Below are positions 31,831-42,069 of a stretch of DNA of 64,000 nt, in pieces. This DNA is from Ascarosepion bandense (Eukaryota > Mollusca > Cephalopoda > Sepiida > Sepiidae), in assembly GCA_037127315.1 (NCBI GenBank), contig JBBBDQ010000332.1:1452501-1516500 (forward strand). The letters run 5' to 3'. Position numbers and translations under genes: made by a program. Positions within the stretch are counted from its first letter, which is position 1. Each line of letters opens with the position of its first letter. Below the pieces are notes generated by a model that was not told the DNA's origin, did not search any database, and worked only from the letters and a program-made list of their open reading frames with translations.

Positions 31831-32204
31831 AAAATACCCCAATACAGAATGTTGCACGATTTTAAACTATTATCAATTGTTATAATTAAAATTAAAAAAA
31901 ATAAATGAAAAATTTCTTGTAAAAATTTTGTCCTTTTTCATTACGCTAGGCTATTTTCCCGCGAAATAGTTAAGGTACCTAGTGAAGTTACAAGTTTATT
32001 TGCCTGAAGAGAGTTAACTTAAGAGTCGAAACACGTGTAGCGATACAAATACCATTATGGAGACTTAATATATCATACAGAAAGCAAGTAATATTAATAA
32101 TAATAGCCACAATAAATCTACACTTTAAACAAAAGGTTCACGGCTTCTCGCACTTTTTCTTCTATATCAATTAATTTCTCATGTTGGAACAACCACAATT
32201 TCTG
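31831..32204. other. No recognised feature
   Basis: AT-rich, no coding signal. Confidence 0.5.
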
Positions 32205-33088
32205 TTTTTAATATATGAATATACATATAGTGTATCTAGGCAGCAGATAATTTTCAAAGCATATTCTGTTAAATATAAGAGACAATGACTGTCTATTATG
32301 TGTAATCATGAGCCGTTCTAAACATCGTATTTTGGCTTTAATTTCAGGTGAAAATAAAGACAAAAATTGTCCAACATTTGGAGTTTTTTTTTTATTATGC
32401 CGGTTCTAAGCTTTCGGTTCAAATGAGCCATCTTCAGGGAGGTTACAGGGACGTTAACATAAATACATCCCCAATCAAAGATGATTTTATCGTGTTGACA
32501 TAAAACTTTAAGAAACGATAAGAGTCACCGAATAGAAGACGCAGTTCGTAAATTTGTAATACGGTTCTATGAAGTCATACCGCGTGTGAGATCGAAATGT
32601 TAACAAAACCATATGTCTAAATGTAATGTAATGTGTTGAGACCAGATTGAAATGTGATTTTATCAAGTGTGGGTTGTTTTGATTTTATGTAGATGGCTTT
32701 CAATATGTGTATGAGTGTGTACGAGTGAGTATTATTGTGTTATTGACTAAAATCTATTATCTACATGGTTATGTTTTTCTAAGAAATGTTGTTGAATTGA
32801 ACTCTGATCAGAAAGGTGACAGGTACGTCTACGGGAGAGCGTGGTTGTAGTAAAAGCAATATATGTAGTGTGTTTATTATTAGTACCAGAAATACAATCT
32901 CTGAACGTGCATGTAAATTGATGCACTACATTGTTTTTCTGTAGAGGATTTAGTTGTGTGGTTGTAGGGTTATTAGAGACTATGAGGTCATTTGTTTTAA
33001 ATTTTTTATAATATATGATGAGCTTAATTTGATTATTATTATTTGTTGGTTTTACTTTTCTACGTATTATGATTTGAGTGTTGTTTCA
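32205..33088 (-). mobile_element. PLE-2: Penelope-like element, 3' part
   Basis: On the minus strand an endonuclease-like frame (33085-32747) is followed by about 540 bases of 3' region that includes the whole P2 repeat with its CTGAAGA-hairpin-GAAA motif (32412-32437). The RT part upstream is not recognisable. PLE-2 is a different lineage from PLE-1: the endonuclease motifs differ and the two tails do not align. Confidence 0.75.
32747..33085 (-). pseudogene. Penelope-like endonuclease fragment (PLE-2)
   Basis: 112 codons without a stop read QIIIRRKVKPTNN, then IKLIIYYKKFKTNDLIV, NNVVHQFTCTFRDCIS, THTTYIAFTTTTLSRRRTC-like residues (sequence KHTTYIAFTTTTLSRRR) and HLSDQSSIQQHFLEKHNHVD. It matches the GIY-YIG region of the Penelope group that has YIGxTTTTLSRRLTxHL. 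The Gly of YIG is changed to Ala and the first zinc-type Cys pair is altered, so the enzyme is probably dead. There is no start codon because the copy is truncated. Confidence 0.7.
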
Positions 33089-33430
33089 TCTTGTTTGTAA
33101 TTATTATGCATTTGGTTGCAATAGTATAAAAATCTGTCTGGAAAGTAACGAGATTGATATCACAAACGATTTATTTCAATTCCAAACAACAAACTCCAAG
33201 TTTTCCCTTTCAGTGAAATCCCTGTCGAATCTAATTCACTTTGTCATCTTTCTCTGCCACGCTTCTAAGTAATATTGGAAGGATTATTCTTGATGATTCT
33301 TGATGATCCATATGAACTGTGAGAATCACACGAAGCAAAATCAGGTAAATAAAAAGGTTGTTCCAGCACGGTGATGGTTTTCATGGCCAGGACCTGTCGT
33401 ATGCTCAGTACGTTGTGAGTAATTGCATTG
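33089..33430. other. No recognised feature
   Basis: The region upstream of the PLE-2 endonuclease, where the RT would lie. No RT motif was found. Confidence 0.4.
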
Positions 33431-33600
33431 TGGCAGTTAAGTTGAAGACGTAGGGAGATGGTTAATGTTTTTTTTTAATTGGCTTTCTGTGTAACATAAC
33501 CAAACGTCCTACAACTTACAGGTTTGATTCAGAATCATCAGAAGGTCATCAGAAGATGAAATTTTGGAAAAATAAATGTATCCCTTTTGTATATATATAT

Positions 33601-34055
33601 TTTTTAATCATTTCATCCCAAGCAAGGCATTCCACTGCCACTATTGCACATGGGATTACATAGGGGAAGGTGAAGAGAAAGAGTAGCTAGATATAGGAAA
33701 TGTCAGAATGAGGGTGATAGATGGATAAAGATACCGAGGCTTGGGGTTGGGTAGATGAGAAGAGTGTTTGAAAGATGGTTAGTGTGTTATGAGGTATCTA
33801 TTGACCTTACATTTAAACTCTTGGAGATTGTAGCCGTCGGGGAAGCAATCATGTGGAAGGGAATTCCACAGTCGGGAAGTGCGAGAAAAGTTTTGGAGTA
33901 GAAATTGCGGTTGCATTTTATCGGTTTCACTGTAAAAGGGTGGGATCTGGTTGCTAATCTAGTATCTTGTGCAAATTCGTACCTAGGTGGCACCAGTGAT
34001 CTAAGTTCATCGGAGCAGAAGCCGTGAAAGTATTTATAGAATAGGTAGAAATTTA
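33601..34055 (-). pseudogene. LINE-B C-terminal fragment nested in R3
   Basis: The minus strand reads PPRYEFAQDTRLATRSHPFT, then KPIKCNRNFYSKTFLALPDC, with the LINE-B tail at the 3' end (ATCATTTCATCCCAAGCAAG on the plus strand). It is 5' truncated at YKYFHGFCSDELRS. Confidence 0.85.
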
Positions 34056-34117
34056 TTAAGCGGAAAGAATAACATGAATTGGTAGAAGTTAATGTTCAAT
34101 GAAAAACGGTATTAAGA

Positions 34118-34305
34118 AGTTAAGGGTATAAAGAGACAGAGGAAAGCAGCGGATAACATATTTAAGGGGCATGAGCAGGTGGATGACAGAACGGGGGCTG
34201 AGAGAAGTTACAGGAGAAAGCGTGCTAAGAGCCACCAGGGATAGGGAGACGTGGAAAGCCATGATCGCCTACGTCCTTAAGGGACAAGGTACATAAAAGA
34301 AGAAC
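34118..34305 (+). pseudogene. LINE-A 3' fragment nested in R3
   Basis: The last about 190 bases of LINE-A: KRQRKAADNIF-like start, then ATRDRETWKAMIAYVLKGQG. Ends TACATAAAAGAAGAA. Confidence 0.8.
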
Positions 34306-34318
34306 ATACTTAGACAGG

Positions 34319-34348
34319 AACGTATGTATGTATGTATGTATGTATGTA
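34319..34348. repeat. (GTAT)n microsatellite
   Basis: Seven TATG-type tetranucleotide repeats at the junction back into R3. Confidence 0.95.
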
Positions 34349-34860
34349 TGAGAGTTTATTGTTGGGTAGGATTGTCGTTGAAATTATCGCTCAGGGTAAA
34401 TGGTGAAAAGGAAGAAGGTGAGAGAGAAAGAGAGAGGCATTAATAATAACGATGGCTTGACGTTTGTCGAGGGACGTGTGAATTAAGCTCGTCTTCTTTC
34501 TCTCTGGCGACAGTCGAGGTTTCTCCGTTTCTTCGTTTGTGGAGCTCCAAAAGGACATTTGGAAATCCCTTCCCGGATGTGATTCTGGCCTTTCCGTTTC
34601 GAAACAAACTTCGCGTCTGCTCGTAAAAATGGACCGTAAAAAGAATTTGTTTCTGATAATTAAGGATTATTTGAATTATTTTTTTTAGATGTTTCTTAGT
34701 TTTCTATTGGCCGAAAAACATTTCGCTTCGAGGTGTGAAATTTTTCGAGTTTCGTGTGTGTTAAGCAAAGGTTTTGTAAATTCGTTTATTTCTAACAAAA
34801 TCAGTGAGTCAGTGCTTAGCATTTGAACTTTTAAATCTAGAACTTGTTTTGTTCACTACA

Positions 34861-35249
34861 AAGTAACCAAGATTTTCTCACTACAACTCTCGCATGGGGA
34901 AAAATAAAATGTTTGCAAAAGCCAAAATTTCAGAATATATATAAGAAGGATAAACAGATTGTGTTATCATCTAACATATTTTGGAAGTATTTTCTATATA
35001 CTATATATCTAAACACTTTCAGAAAAAAAGTATTATATTGAAATTTTGTTTTTCTATAATGTTGCTTTTAATAAAACTTAAATGTTTTGCTATTTTTCCC
35101 AATCTCTATTTTGCTATTTTCCCAAGCTTCTGTTGTTGATATTCTATGTACCATTCCGTCCAGCTCGTGGGCGACTGTAGCTTTCACAAAGGTAGACTGG
35201 ATTCTATAAAACAGAAGCCTCTCTCCTAAACTTCTTCAAACATGTCCCC
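34861..35249. other. No recognised feature
   Basis: AT-rich with short open frames only. The last 100 bases lead into the 62-bp tandem array. Confidence 0.5.
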
Positions 35250-35560
35250 AAGACTGCTGCCCTAAATCCGAATGAATCCTCTCTAAAAGGCGATGTTTTC
35301 TGCAGCCTTCCAAAACCGCTACCCTAAATCCGAATGAATCCTCTCTAAAAGGCGGTGTTTTCTGCAGCCTTCCAAAACCGCTGCCCTGAATCCGAATGAA
35401 TCCTCTCTAAAAGACGGTGTTTTTTGCAGCCTTCCAAAACCGCTGCCCTAAATCCGAATGCATCCTCTCTAAAAGGAGGTGTTTTACACAGCCCCCCCCC
35501 CCCATACACCGTTACCCCAAATCCGAACAAATCTTCCTAAAAAGGAGGTGTTTTATACAA
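35250..35560. repeat. 62-bp tandem repeat, about five units
   Basis: The block AATGAATCCTCTCTAAAAGG recurs at about 35271, 35333, 35395 and 35457, always 62 bp apart, with a fifth diverged unit. A C12 run lies in the last unit. Since 62 is not a multiple of three, units shift frame and cannot code for a repeated peptide. Confidence 0.9.
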
Positions 35561-35569
35561 CTGCCCGAA

Positions 35570-37400
35570 ATTCAGCAAAAAACAGTCAGCCCTGGTTCAC
35601 CCAAAAATTCACTGCAGGTATATCTGACCGAAGCCACTACTTCAACATCTATCACCAGGAGTGGTGTAGTCTAGCCCTTACTTCTTTCAGAACCGCCCGT
35701 CATAGGTGTAAGAGAGTTCTGGAAAGCGCAAATGGTATCTACGCGCGAGCTGTCCAGGTCAAGGTTTTAAAGAAACAAATTGGATCTCGCGAATTCTGGA
35801 AATCAGTTGTGCACACTATTAAAAATGGCACCGACGTTATATCTTCCTCGACATACAAGGTGAAATTCTTTGCCTGGATATTTGCCTCAAACTCAGTGCT
35901 AGGTGACAAAGGCCATCCTCTCCCGAAATTCTAACGTTTCATTGAGCACAATCTCAGTATACATACTTATTTTAATAACAGAAATCTCTAGATATATCAA
36001 AAGCCTCGATTCACAAATAGCCACTGTTCCATTTAAAATTCCAACGGTCGTCAATATCAACCGGGAACTGTCACCGATTCTAGCCCAGTTATTAAACTGC
36101 CGCTTGAAGAAGATTTTTTTCTTAAGCGTGTGAAAGGTGGAAAGGGTGAGTTTGGTCTACAAGAATGTGGGAAACAGTAACCGTATCACCAGTAAGATTT
36201 TTGAGGACGTTATCAACAAAAATGTTATCGAGCTCCTGTAGACACACATACCGCACGAACTATATGAATAGATATCTCAAAGAACTTCGGGAGGGTATGA
36301 CACAAAGTTTTTCTATATAAGGTTTGGAATCATTGAAAAGGTTTTCTCTATTATAAGATCCTTCTTAACAGGTAAATCTCTGAAAGTATTGATTAACGGC
36401 CAATCCTCCGAGGCTCTAATGTTTAACGCAGACGGTCCCGGGGGTCACTTCTCCGAACACACCTCTTTCCGATTCATATAGACGTTCTCCCTTAGAATCT
36501 GCTCGGATCATTTGTAAACGTCTATGCCGATGAAACGACAGTATACGGCGCAACTCCTGAATTCTCGACGGTGAGAGATTAGCAGCTGAAATCACTTCCG
36601 ATCTAACACTAATTTCTCAGTAAGGAAAAAAGAAAGAGAGAAAAACTTGCTGGTTATATTCAATGACTCCAAACTGACAACATCCCATCACCGCCGGTCA
36701 GACCCGGAACACCCATTAGTTACGACGAACTGATATCACTTCGAGGAGACCCCGTGCCTTGAGATGATATTAGGTCTCAGACTCATACCCGACCTCAAGG
36801 GCAATTCCTAGATACAATCCATCGCTAAAGATGCAGTTAAAATAACTGGCTCACTGTACCGCCGCGGTAATTAGCTAAATTTTCATGCTATCCTCTACCT
36901 TCATAAAAACCAGATCAGGCCGAAAATGGAGCGCTGTTGCAATATTTGGGTAGAAGTTGCTCAGAGATTACTTTCCAGTCTTGATAGATTTCAAAGGCGT
37001 CTCCGGGTCTACGAGTCTTCGTTGGAGAGGATTTATTTTTCGCACTCCAAACTCACTCTCTCACACAGGCGCTACTACCATGGAAAATACTCAGGCGAAA
37101 TTCATTGCTTGGTTCCACCAGGCCTGACCTTCACGGTTAGGACCCCCCCCCCCACCATGACACTTACATTGTAGCCGATCACTCACACTTTCTCCGCATT
37201 CCATCGGCGAGAAATAAGTTATATTCGAACAGCTTCTTCCCAGAAACACTGCCCTGTGGAACCGACTCCCAAGAAGATGTTTCCCGACCACTACAATCGT
37301 AACCTATTCGAGTCTCTCCCTCCCATCCGTATAAAATGCTTCTTAACATAACCCCTATATTGAGTGACCCTTGAGCCTTGAAGGAAGCAATTATACTATT
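35570..37400 (+). pseudogene. LINE-C pseudogene, longest copy
   Basis: The first block, PWFTQKFTAGISDRSHYFNI, is the linker before the RT. Then a 100-codon open stretch contains RARHRCKRVLE-type residues and SREFWKSVVHTIKNG. Further on, VNVYADETTVYGA near 36515 is the RT YADD motif with the second Asp changed to Glu. The C-terminus has NKLYSNSFFPETLPCGTDS and the SLPP..LLN tail. Many stops and shifts. The endonuclease is missing. The 62-bp array precedes it. Confidence 0.8.
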
Positions 37401-37452
37401 GAAATATTAGTTTGTGTATTTTTTATTTAAATCACTCTTTTCTCTCAGTGTT

Positions 37453-37455
<3 letters not shown>

Positions 37456-37497
<42 letters not shown>
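37456..37497. repeat. (AAT)n microsatellite
   Basis: Fourteen AAT repeats. Confidence 0.95.
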
Positions 37498-37669
37498 GGG
37501 AGGATAGGGAAGATAGAAAAACATGAAATGGAGCCATAACAACACGCCACGACCTGCCTTAGGTCTCCCCGCAGACTTGGTTGGTAGTGAGACCAAAGCA
37601 GAAATCGAAATACGATGAAAAATGACATAATAATGCCGTTAACCCAAGAACACTAACCATGGGTATATA

Positions 37670-37892
37670 GTTAGTTAAGTGCCATATTGTGATACACGCT
37701 TTGGGCGATCATGTCTCGAAAGAGACATGACTGACTAGGCAGAAGATTATCCTGCAATTGTTTGCTTTTGCTTTCTGCGGTAGGGAAGAGATGGATTCAT
37801 ATCTTTCCCAAGGATATTTCTGCGTAAATGAATGCAAAGAATTCAACTGAATTTGTCGTTCCGGGTTGATACCCATTGCCCCACGACGCGTA
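37670..37892 (-). mobile_element. SINE-A copy with internal deletion
   Basis: The 3' part and the head are present. About 70 bases of the body between CTTTCTGCGGTAG and GGGAAGAGATGG are missing. Confidence 0.8.
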
Positions 37893-38073
37893 CCTGATTT
37901 TCTAACTTAAATATGTTTTTTTCAGTTCCTATTAGTGTTAATAAAAATATACATTATTACATTAAAACTATTGACACTTTTTTGTTTTTAATAAACGTCT
38001 TTTTATTCCATCTTTCTAATCTTTTATCTTATCTCGATGTGGATGTTTCCCTAATCGCTACAAGCTTGACCTC

Positions 38074-38448
38074 GCTGACACGTCATTTAAGTCAATTTTT
38101 AAAAAACTTACCTTTATCTGATTTCAATCAAGTAATAATTGCTTACTGCCAGAAATTTACAATAAAAAAGTTTTTAACTACAATAGCGCTCTTTTATCTG
38201 CGTTATCGAGGTGACGAAAGATTTATACTTCGCCTCAGAGATAGTTGAATTTTCTTGGGAACATAATGAGGAAAAAGGCTTAGAACATTCAAAACGCATG
38301 CGGCGTAATTAAGGCGAGCGGAATAGAGGAAGTCAGCGCGTAAAATAATTAACGAGCTTGTGAAAATGGTTAGTAGTACATGGATTTTGTAAGAGCACCC
38401 AGTACAAGGCCCGGAGGTCACTCGAGGTAGAGGGTTACGTTAAGTTTA
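38074..38448 (+). repeat. Left arm of long inverted duplication
   Basis: About 370 bases repeated, inverted and nearly identical, at 39932-40297. A conceptual 72-residue reading of the two arms differs at only one residue. The arm contains a LINE-A tail scrap (NIMRKKA region, plus) and LINE-C 3' UTR-like sequence. Confidence 0.85.
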
Positions 38449-38605
38449 TGTGGATAGGAGGGAAAGATAACGGTTGACTCTAGACAGGTTAAGGTTGTAG
38501 TGATCGGGGAAACATCCTCCTGAGAGTTTGTTCCACAGAGCAGTGGTCCGCGGGAAGTAGATGTTTGAGTGGAATTTACTTCTCATTGATGGAATACGGA
38601 AGAGT
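38449..38605 (-). pseudogene. LINE-C C-terminal fragment
   Basis: The minus strand gives MRSKFHSNIYFPRTTALWNK, then GGCFPDHYNLNLSRVNRYLS and a stop. Its 3' UTR runs on into the inverted-duplication arm. Confidence 0.75.
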
Positions 38606-38608
38606 GTG

Positions 38609-38915
38609 GGTGGGTTTGTGGTGCAATGGATATCGACTAGGAACGACAAATCGGAGTGCCGAGGTCGAATTCCAGTTGAATTCCTTGCGTTCATTTACGC
38701 ACAAATACCCTTGGGAGGGGTATTGATCGGTATCTTCTCTCCAGTTATGGGTTAAATCATAGGGCAGATTGGCTTCTATAGCCTTGGTTGGCAACCAGTC
38801 TATCGCAGAAAGCAATGGCAGCCTACTGCGGGATAATCATCTGCCTAGTCAGTCATGTTTCTTTCAAGACATGATCGCCCAAAGCGTTTATCACGTATGG
38901 CACTTAACTGACTGT
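38609..38915 (+). mobile_element. SINE-A copy, full length
   Basis: Head GTTTGTGGTGCAATGGATATC, B box GAGGTCGAATTCC, complete body and 3' end TTAACTGACTG. The terminal hairpin reads CATGTTTCTTTCAAGACATG, with changes on both stem sides. Confidence 0.85.
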
Positions 38916-39104
38916 GGGGGGATTGATACTATTTAAGTGGAACGGCGAGTCGTAGCTATGAATGTCAGCTTTTTTATAAGTCTATCTTAAAATTGTTAAT
39001 CAAACTGATAAAGGCATCTTATATGTCCTACAGATGGAATGTACGTTCAAATCTTGTCAGAAGCTGAATTCCTTTCAAGTGATGCTTCTCAGATAAGAAT
39101 CATA

Positions 39105-39700
39105 AAATGCACGTTTTGAATATTCAGATAAAGTCCAAAATATTTTGAATATTCAGATAAAGTCCAAAATATTTTGAATATTCAGATAAAGCCGAGTTAA
39201 AAATATTAGATAAATATTAGATAAATTATATTACACTTATAAATTATATTAGATAAATATTAGATAAAGCCGAGTTAAAATATTCAGATAAAGTCCAAAA
39301 TATTTTGAATATTCAGATAAAGCCGAGTTAAAAATATTAGATAAATATTAGATAAATTATATTACACTTATAAATTATATTAGATAAATATTAGATAAAG
39401 CCGAGTTAAAATATTCAGATAAAGTCCAAAATATTTTGAATATTCAGATAAAGCCGAGTTAAAAATATTAGATAAATATTAGATAAATTATATTACACTT
39501 ATAAATTATATTAGATAAATATTAGATAAATATATTATAACTACTAATCTAATTATCTAATTATAACTACTAATCTAATTATCTAATTATTATTATATAA
39601 ATTATATTACACTTATAAATTATATTAGATAAATATTAGATAAATATTAGATAAAGCCGAGTTAAAATATTCAGATAAAGTATAAAATATTTTGAATATT
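39105..39700. repeat. 131-bp minisatellite
   Basis: GCCGAGTTAAAAATATTAGA starts units at 39191, 39322 and 39453, exactly 131 bp apart. Each unit holds sub-repeats of AGATAAATATTAGATAAA and TATTTTGAATATTCAGATAA. A partial, rearranged unit follows to 39700. Confidence 0.9.
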
Positions 39701-39931
39701 CAGATAAAGTCCAAAATAAAATCTAAGTTAAAAATTAAGCACAAAAATATTTCACTCTATATTTCTGAAATGAGGTATTGTAAGTATTCTTTTTTATTTT
39801 TTATTTTTTTTTTTAGCAGTATAGATTATCTTGTACAAGGCCTGGGGGACACTCGAGTTAGAGAATTCCGTTAAAAGATAATTCATATGTATAGGAGAAG
39901 ATAACTGTTAACTCGAGGTTTGAACTTAACG

Positions 39932-40297
39932 TAACCCTCTACCTCGAGTGACCTCCGGGCCTTGTACTGGGTGCTCTTACCAAATCCATGTACTACTAAC
40001 CATTTTCACAAGCTCGTTAATTATTTTACGCGCTGATTTCCTCTATTCCGCTCGCCTTAATTACGCCGCATGCGTTTTGAATGTTCTAAGCCTTTTTCCT
40101 CATTATGTTCCCAAGAAAATTCAACTATCTCTGAGGCGAAGTATAAATCTTTCGTCACCTCGATAACGCAGATAAAAGAGCGCTATTGTAGTTAAAAACT
40201 TTTTTATTGTAAATTTCTGGCAGTAAGCAGTTATTACTTGATTGAAATCAGATAAAGCTAAGTTTTTTAAAAATTGACTCAAATGACCTGTCAGAGA
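39932..40297 (-). repeat. Right arm of long inverted duplication
   Basis: Inverted partner of 38074-38448. Differences are rare single-base changes and short indels. The flank outside this arm passes into R1. Confidence 0.85.
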
Positions 40298-40572
40298 GGT
40301 ATATTTTATTTATTGCAAGATTTTTAAAACAGAAATTTGGCTACTGTTTACGTAATGTGTCGATCAATAAAAAATGGTGGTAATTTATTTATTTTTTTAA
40401 ATCAGAAAAATTTTAGATTAAAATCAATACAATTTCGGTTTAAAATACACCAGTGTATTTTCCTTACTGGAATTAAAATTTAATCTCTTGGCTTTCAATT
40501 GAAGCTAATTTTAAAGCTGGAAGATAACTTATTTATTTTTAAAATTTAAATTTAAATTTAGGTATCGAAGAT
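40265..40572 (-). repeat. R1 dispersed repeat, inverted copy
   Basis: The reverse complement aligns with 43300-43590 and 30975-31260: CACTGGTGTATTTTAAACCG and GATCGACACATTACGTAAAC blocks. It partly overlaps the duplication arm. Confidence 0.65.
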
Positions 40573-40961
40573 GTGTGGAGGTACTTATATAAGTTTCCTT
40601 CCTTTTGGGCGTAAAGAACTGACTAAATCCAATCCTTATGCCGTTCACACACTCAGACCAATCACCGACCACACCACAAACAACCTTCTTCTGCTTTGCC
40701 TACAAGCAATCTCTGTGTGTCTCAAAACCTTTCCATTTTTGTACCCAGAGGCGAGGTAATATCGTTACGTCGCATACATGCGCTGTAGTGTCCTAATTTG
40801 TTTCCTCTTCGGTTCTAGCATCCACGTCCAAACCCGGCCCTCACGAAGAGAATGGCCTTTCATGTCCATTAAGAGTCTCTAGTGACCGGGTCATTTAGCG
40901 ACTTCTCATTAGTTCATCAAATAACAGATCACGGCATACTTTTGCGTTAGTGTATGTCTTC

Positions 40962-40994
40962 AGGAAGATTGAGAAAAGAAGCCAGAAACGGTTG

Positions 40995-41035
<41 letters not shown>

Positions 41036-41445
41036 AAGAAGAAAGAAAGAAAGGGGGAGGGGGAGGGGGAAGAGACAGAGACAGAAACAGAAAGATAAAA
41101 TTAGAGACGCCTTTCGAATTGAACAGAAAACGGAACTAATAGGAAAATTGAGAAAAGAAGCCAGAAACGGTGCGAGAGAGAGAGAGAGAGAGAGAGTAGG
41201 AGGAGAGAAGGGGAAGTGAGACAGAGACAGAGACAGAAAGATAAAATTAAAACGCCTTTCGAATTGAACAGAAAACGGAACCAACAGGAAAATTGAGAAA
41301 AGAAGCCAGAAACGGTGAGAGAGAGAGAGAGAGAGAGGAGGGAAAAGAGGAAGTGAGACAGAGACAGTGACAGGAAGGAAAAATTAGAGACGCCTTTTGA
41401 GTTGAACAGAAAACGGAAGATTGAGAAAAGAAACCAGAAACGGTG

Positions 41446-41477
<32 letters not shown>

Positions 41478-41580
41478 CTAGGAAGGGAGGGAGATGGGAT
41501 TGAGACAGAGACAGAAAGGAAAAATCAGAGACGCCTTTCGAGAAACAGAAAAATGGAACCAATGCGCTAGTAACAGGAAA
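40962..41580. repeat. GA-rich minisatellite, 4-5 units of about 130-180 bp
   Basis: The block ATTGAGAAAAGAAGCCAGAA recurs at about 40968, 41147 and 41293, with a variant at 41421, each followed by a (GA)n array of different length and by an ATTAGAGACGCCTTTCGA-like block. (GT)n heads the first unit. Open frames here are artefacts. Confidence 0.9.
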
Positions 41581-41596
41581 AGAGGGTTTGTGGAGA

Positions 41597-41763
41597 TGGC
41601 GGCTCCTGTCGAGGTAAAGACAACGCGGGGTGGGCTGTTTTCTGTTCTTTTCGTTCCTCGCTCCAACCAGCCCAGCGATTTTGTTGGTGTGCTGTTATGG
41701 TTGTCGTGTCTGTCGTCCATCGTGCTGACTGTTATAAAGTATGTTGATATGCTTTTCCTGTAA
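41597..41763 (+). other. Candidate host-gene first exon or short ORF
   Basis: ATGGCGGCTCCTGTCGAG is directly followed by GTAAAG, which fits a metazoan splice donor. It lies in the only locally GC-balanced, CpG-containing patch here. Read through, the frame encodes MAAPVEVKTTRGGLFSVLF, then a hydrophobic LLWLSCLSSIVLTVIKYVD segment and a stop, 55 residues in all. Neither reading matches a family I know. Speculative. Confidence 0.2.
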
Positions 41764-42069
41764 CAGAGGGATAAGAGATCTGGTGACAGATGGTCGTCAG
41801 CAACGATTGCTTCATGAGAGAGAACTATTTGGGGAAGAAAGAAAACGAAAGGAAAACCAGTGGCAGATAAACGAAAGAAACTAGTGGCATAAAAAATGGT
41901 AAAGAAAAGAAAGAAATTACGAGGGAGCTGAAAAATTGACATTACGACCAAAAAATAATAATTTTCTTCAAACTGTTCTTTCATATTACTAAAACTAGTT
42001 TCTTTTAACTCGTGATAATTTCGCAATTTTCTTATTTCAACTTTCTGCGGAATCTTAATTCTTTAGTTT
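41764..42069. other. No recognised feature
   Basis: A long minus-strand frame passes through here (to 42026) but shows no domain and runs into the minisatellite. Confidence 0.4.

Larger units (their letters stand above)
33431..34860 (+). repeat. R3 long repeat, copy with two nested insertions
   Basis: Three aligned blocks match 50545-51290 in order: GTAGGGAGATGGTTAATG and CAGAATCATCAGAAGG at the start; GAAATTTATTAAG and CATGAATTGGTAGAAGTTAA in the middle; AAATTATCGCTCAGGGT, CTTGACGTTTGTCGA, CCCGGATGTGATTCTGGCC and GTGTGTTAAGCAAAGG at the end. LINE-B and LINE-A fragments sit in the gaps. The element class is unknown and it has no open frame. Confidence 0.75.

Noticed and set aside
35345..35530. 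A repeated peptide on the minus strand in the 62-bp array
   Set aside because: The period is not a multiple of three, so units are read in different frames. No coding repeat.
39105..39700. CRISPR array
   Set aside because: Units are contiguous tandem repeats without unique spacers, and the window is clearly eukaryotic.
41478..42026. A 182-codon minus-strand frame
   Set aside because: No domain or signature, no family resemblance. It starts in unique AT-rich sequence and ends in the GA minisatellite; chance is the simpler explanation.
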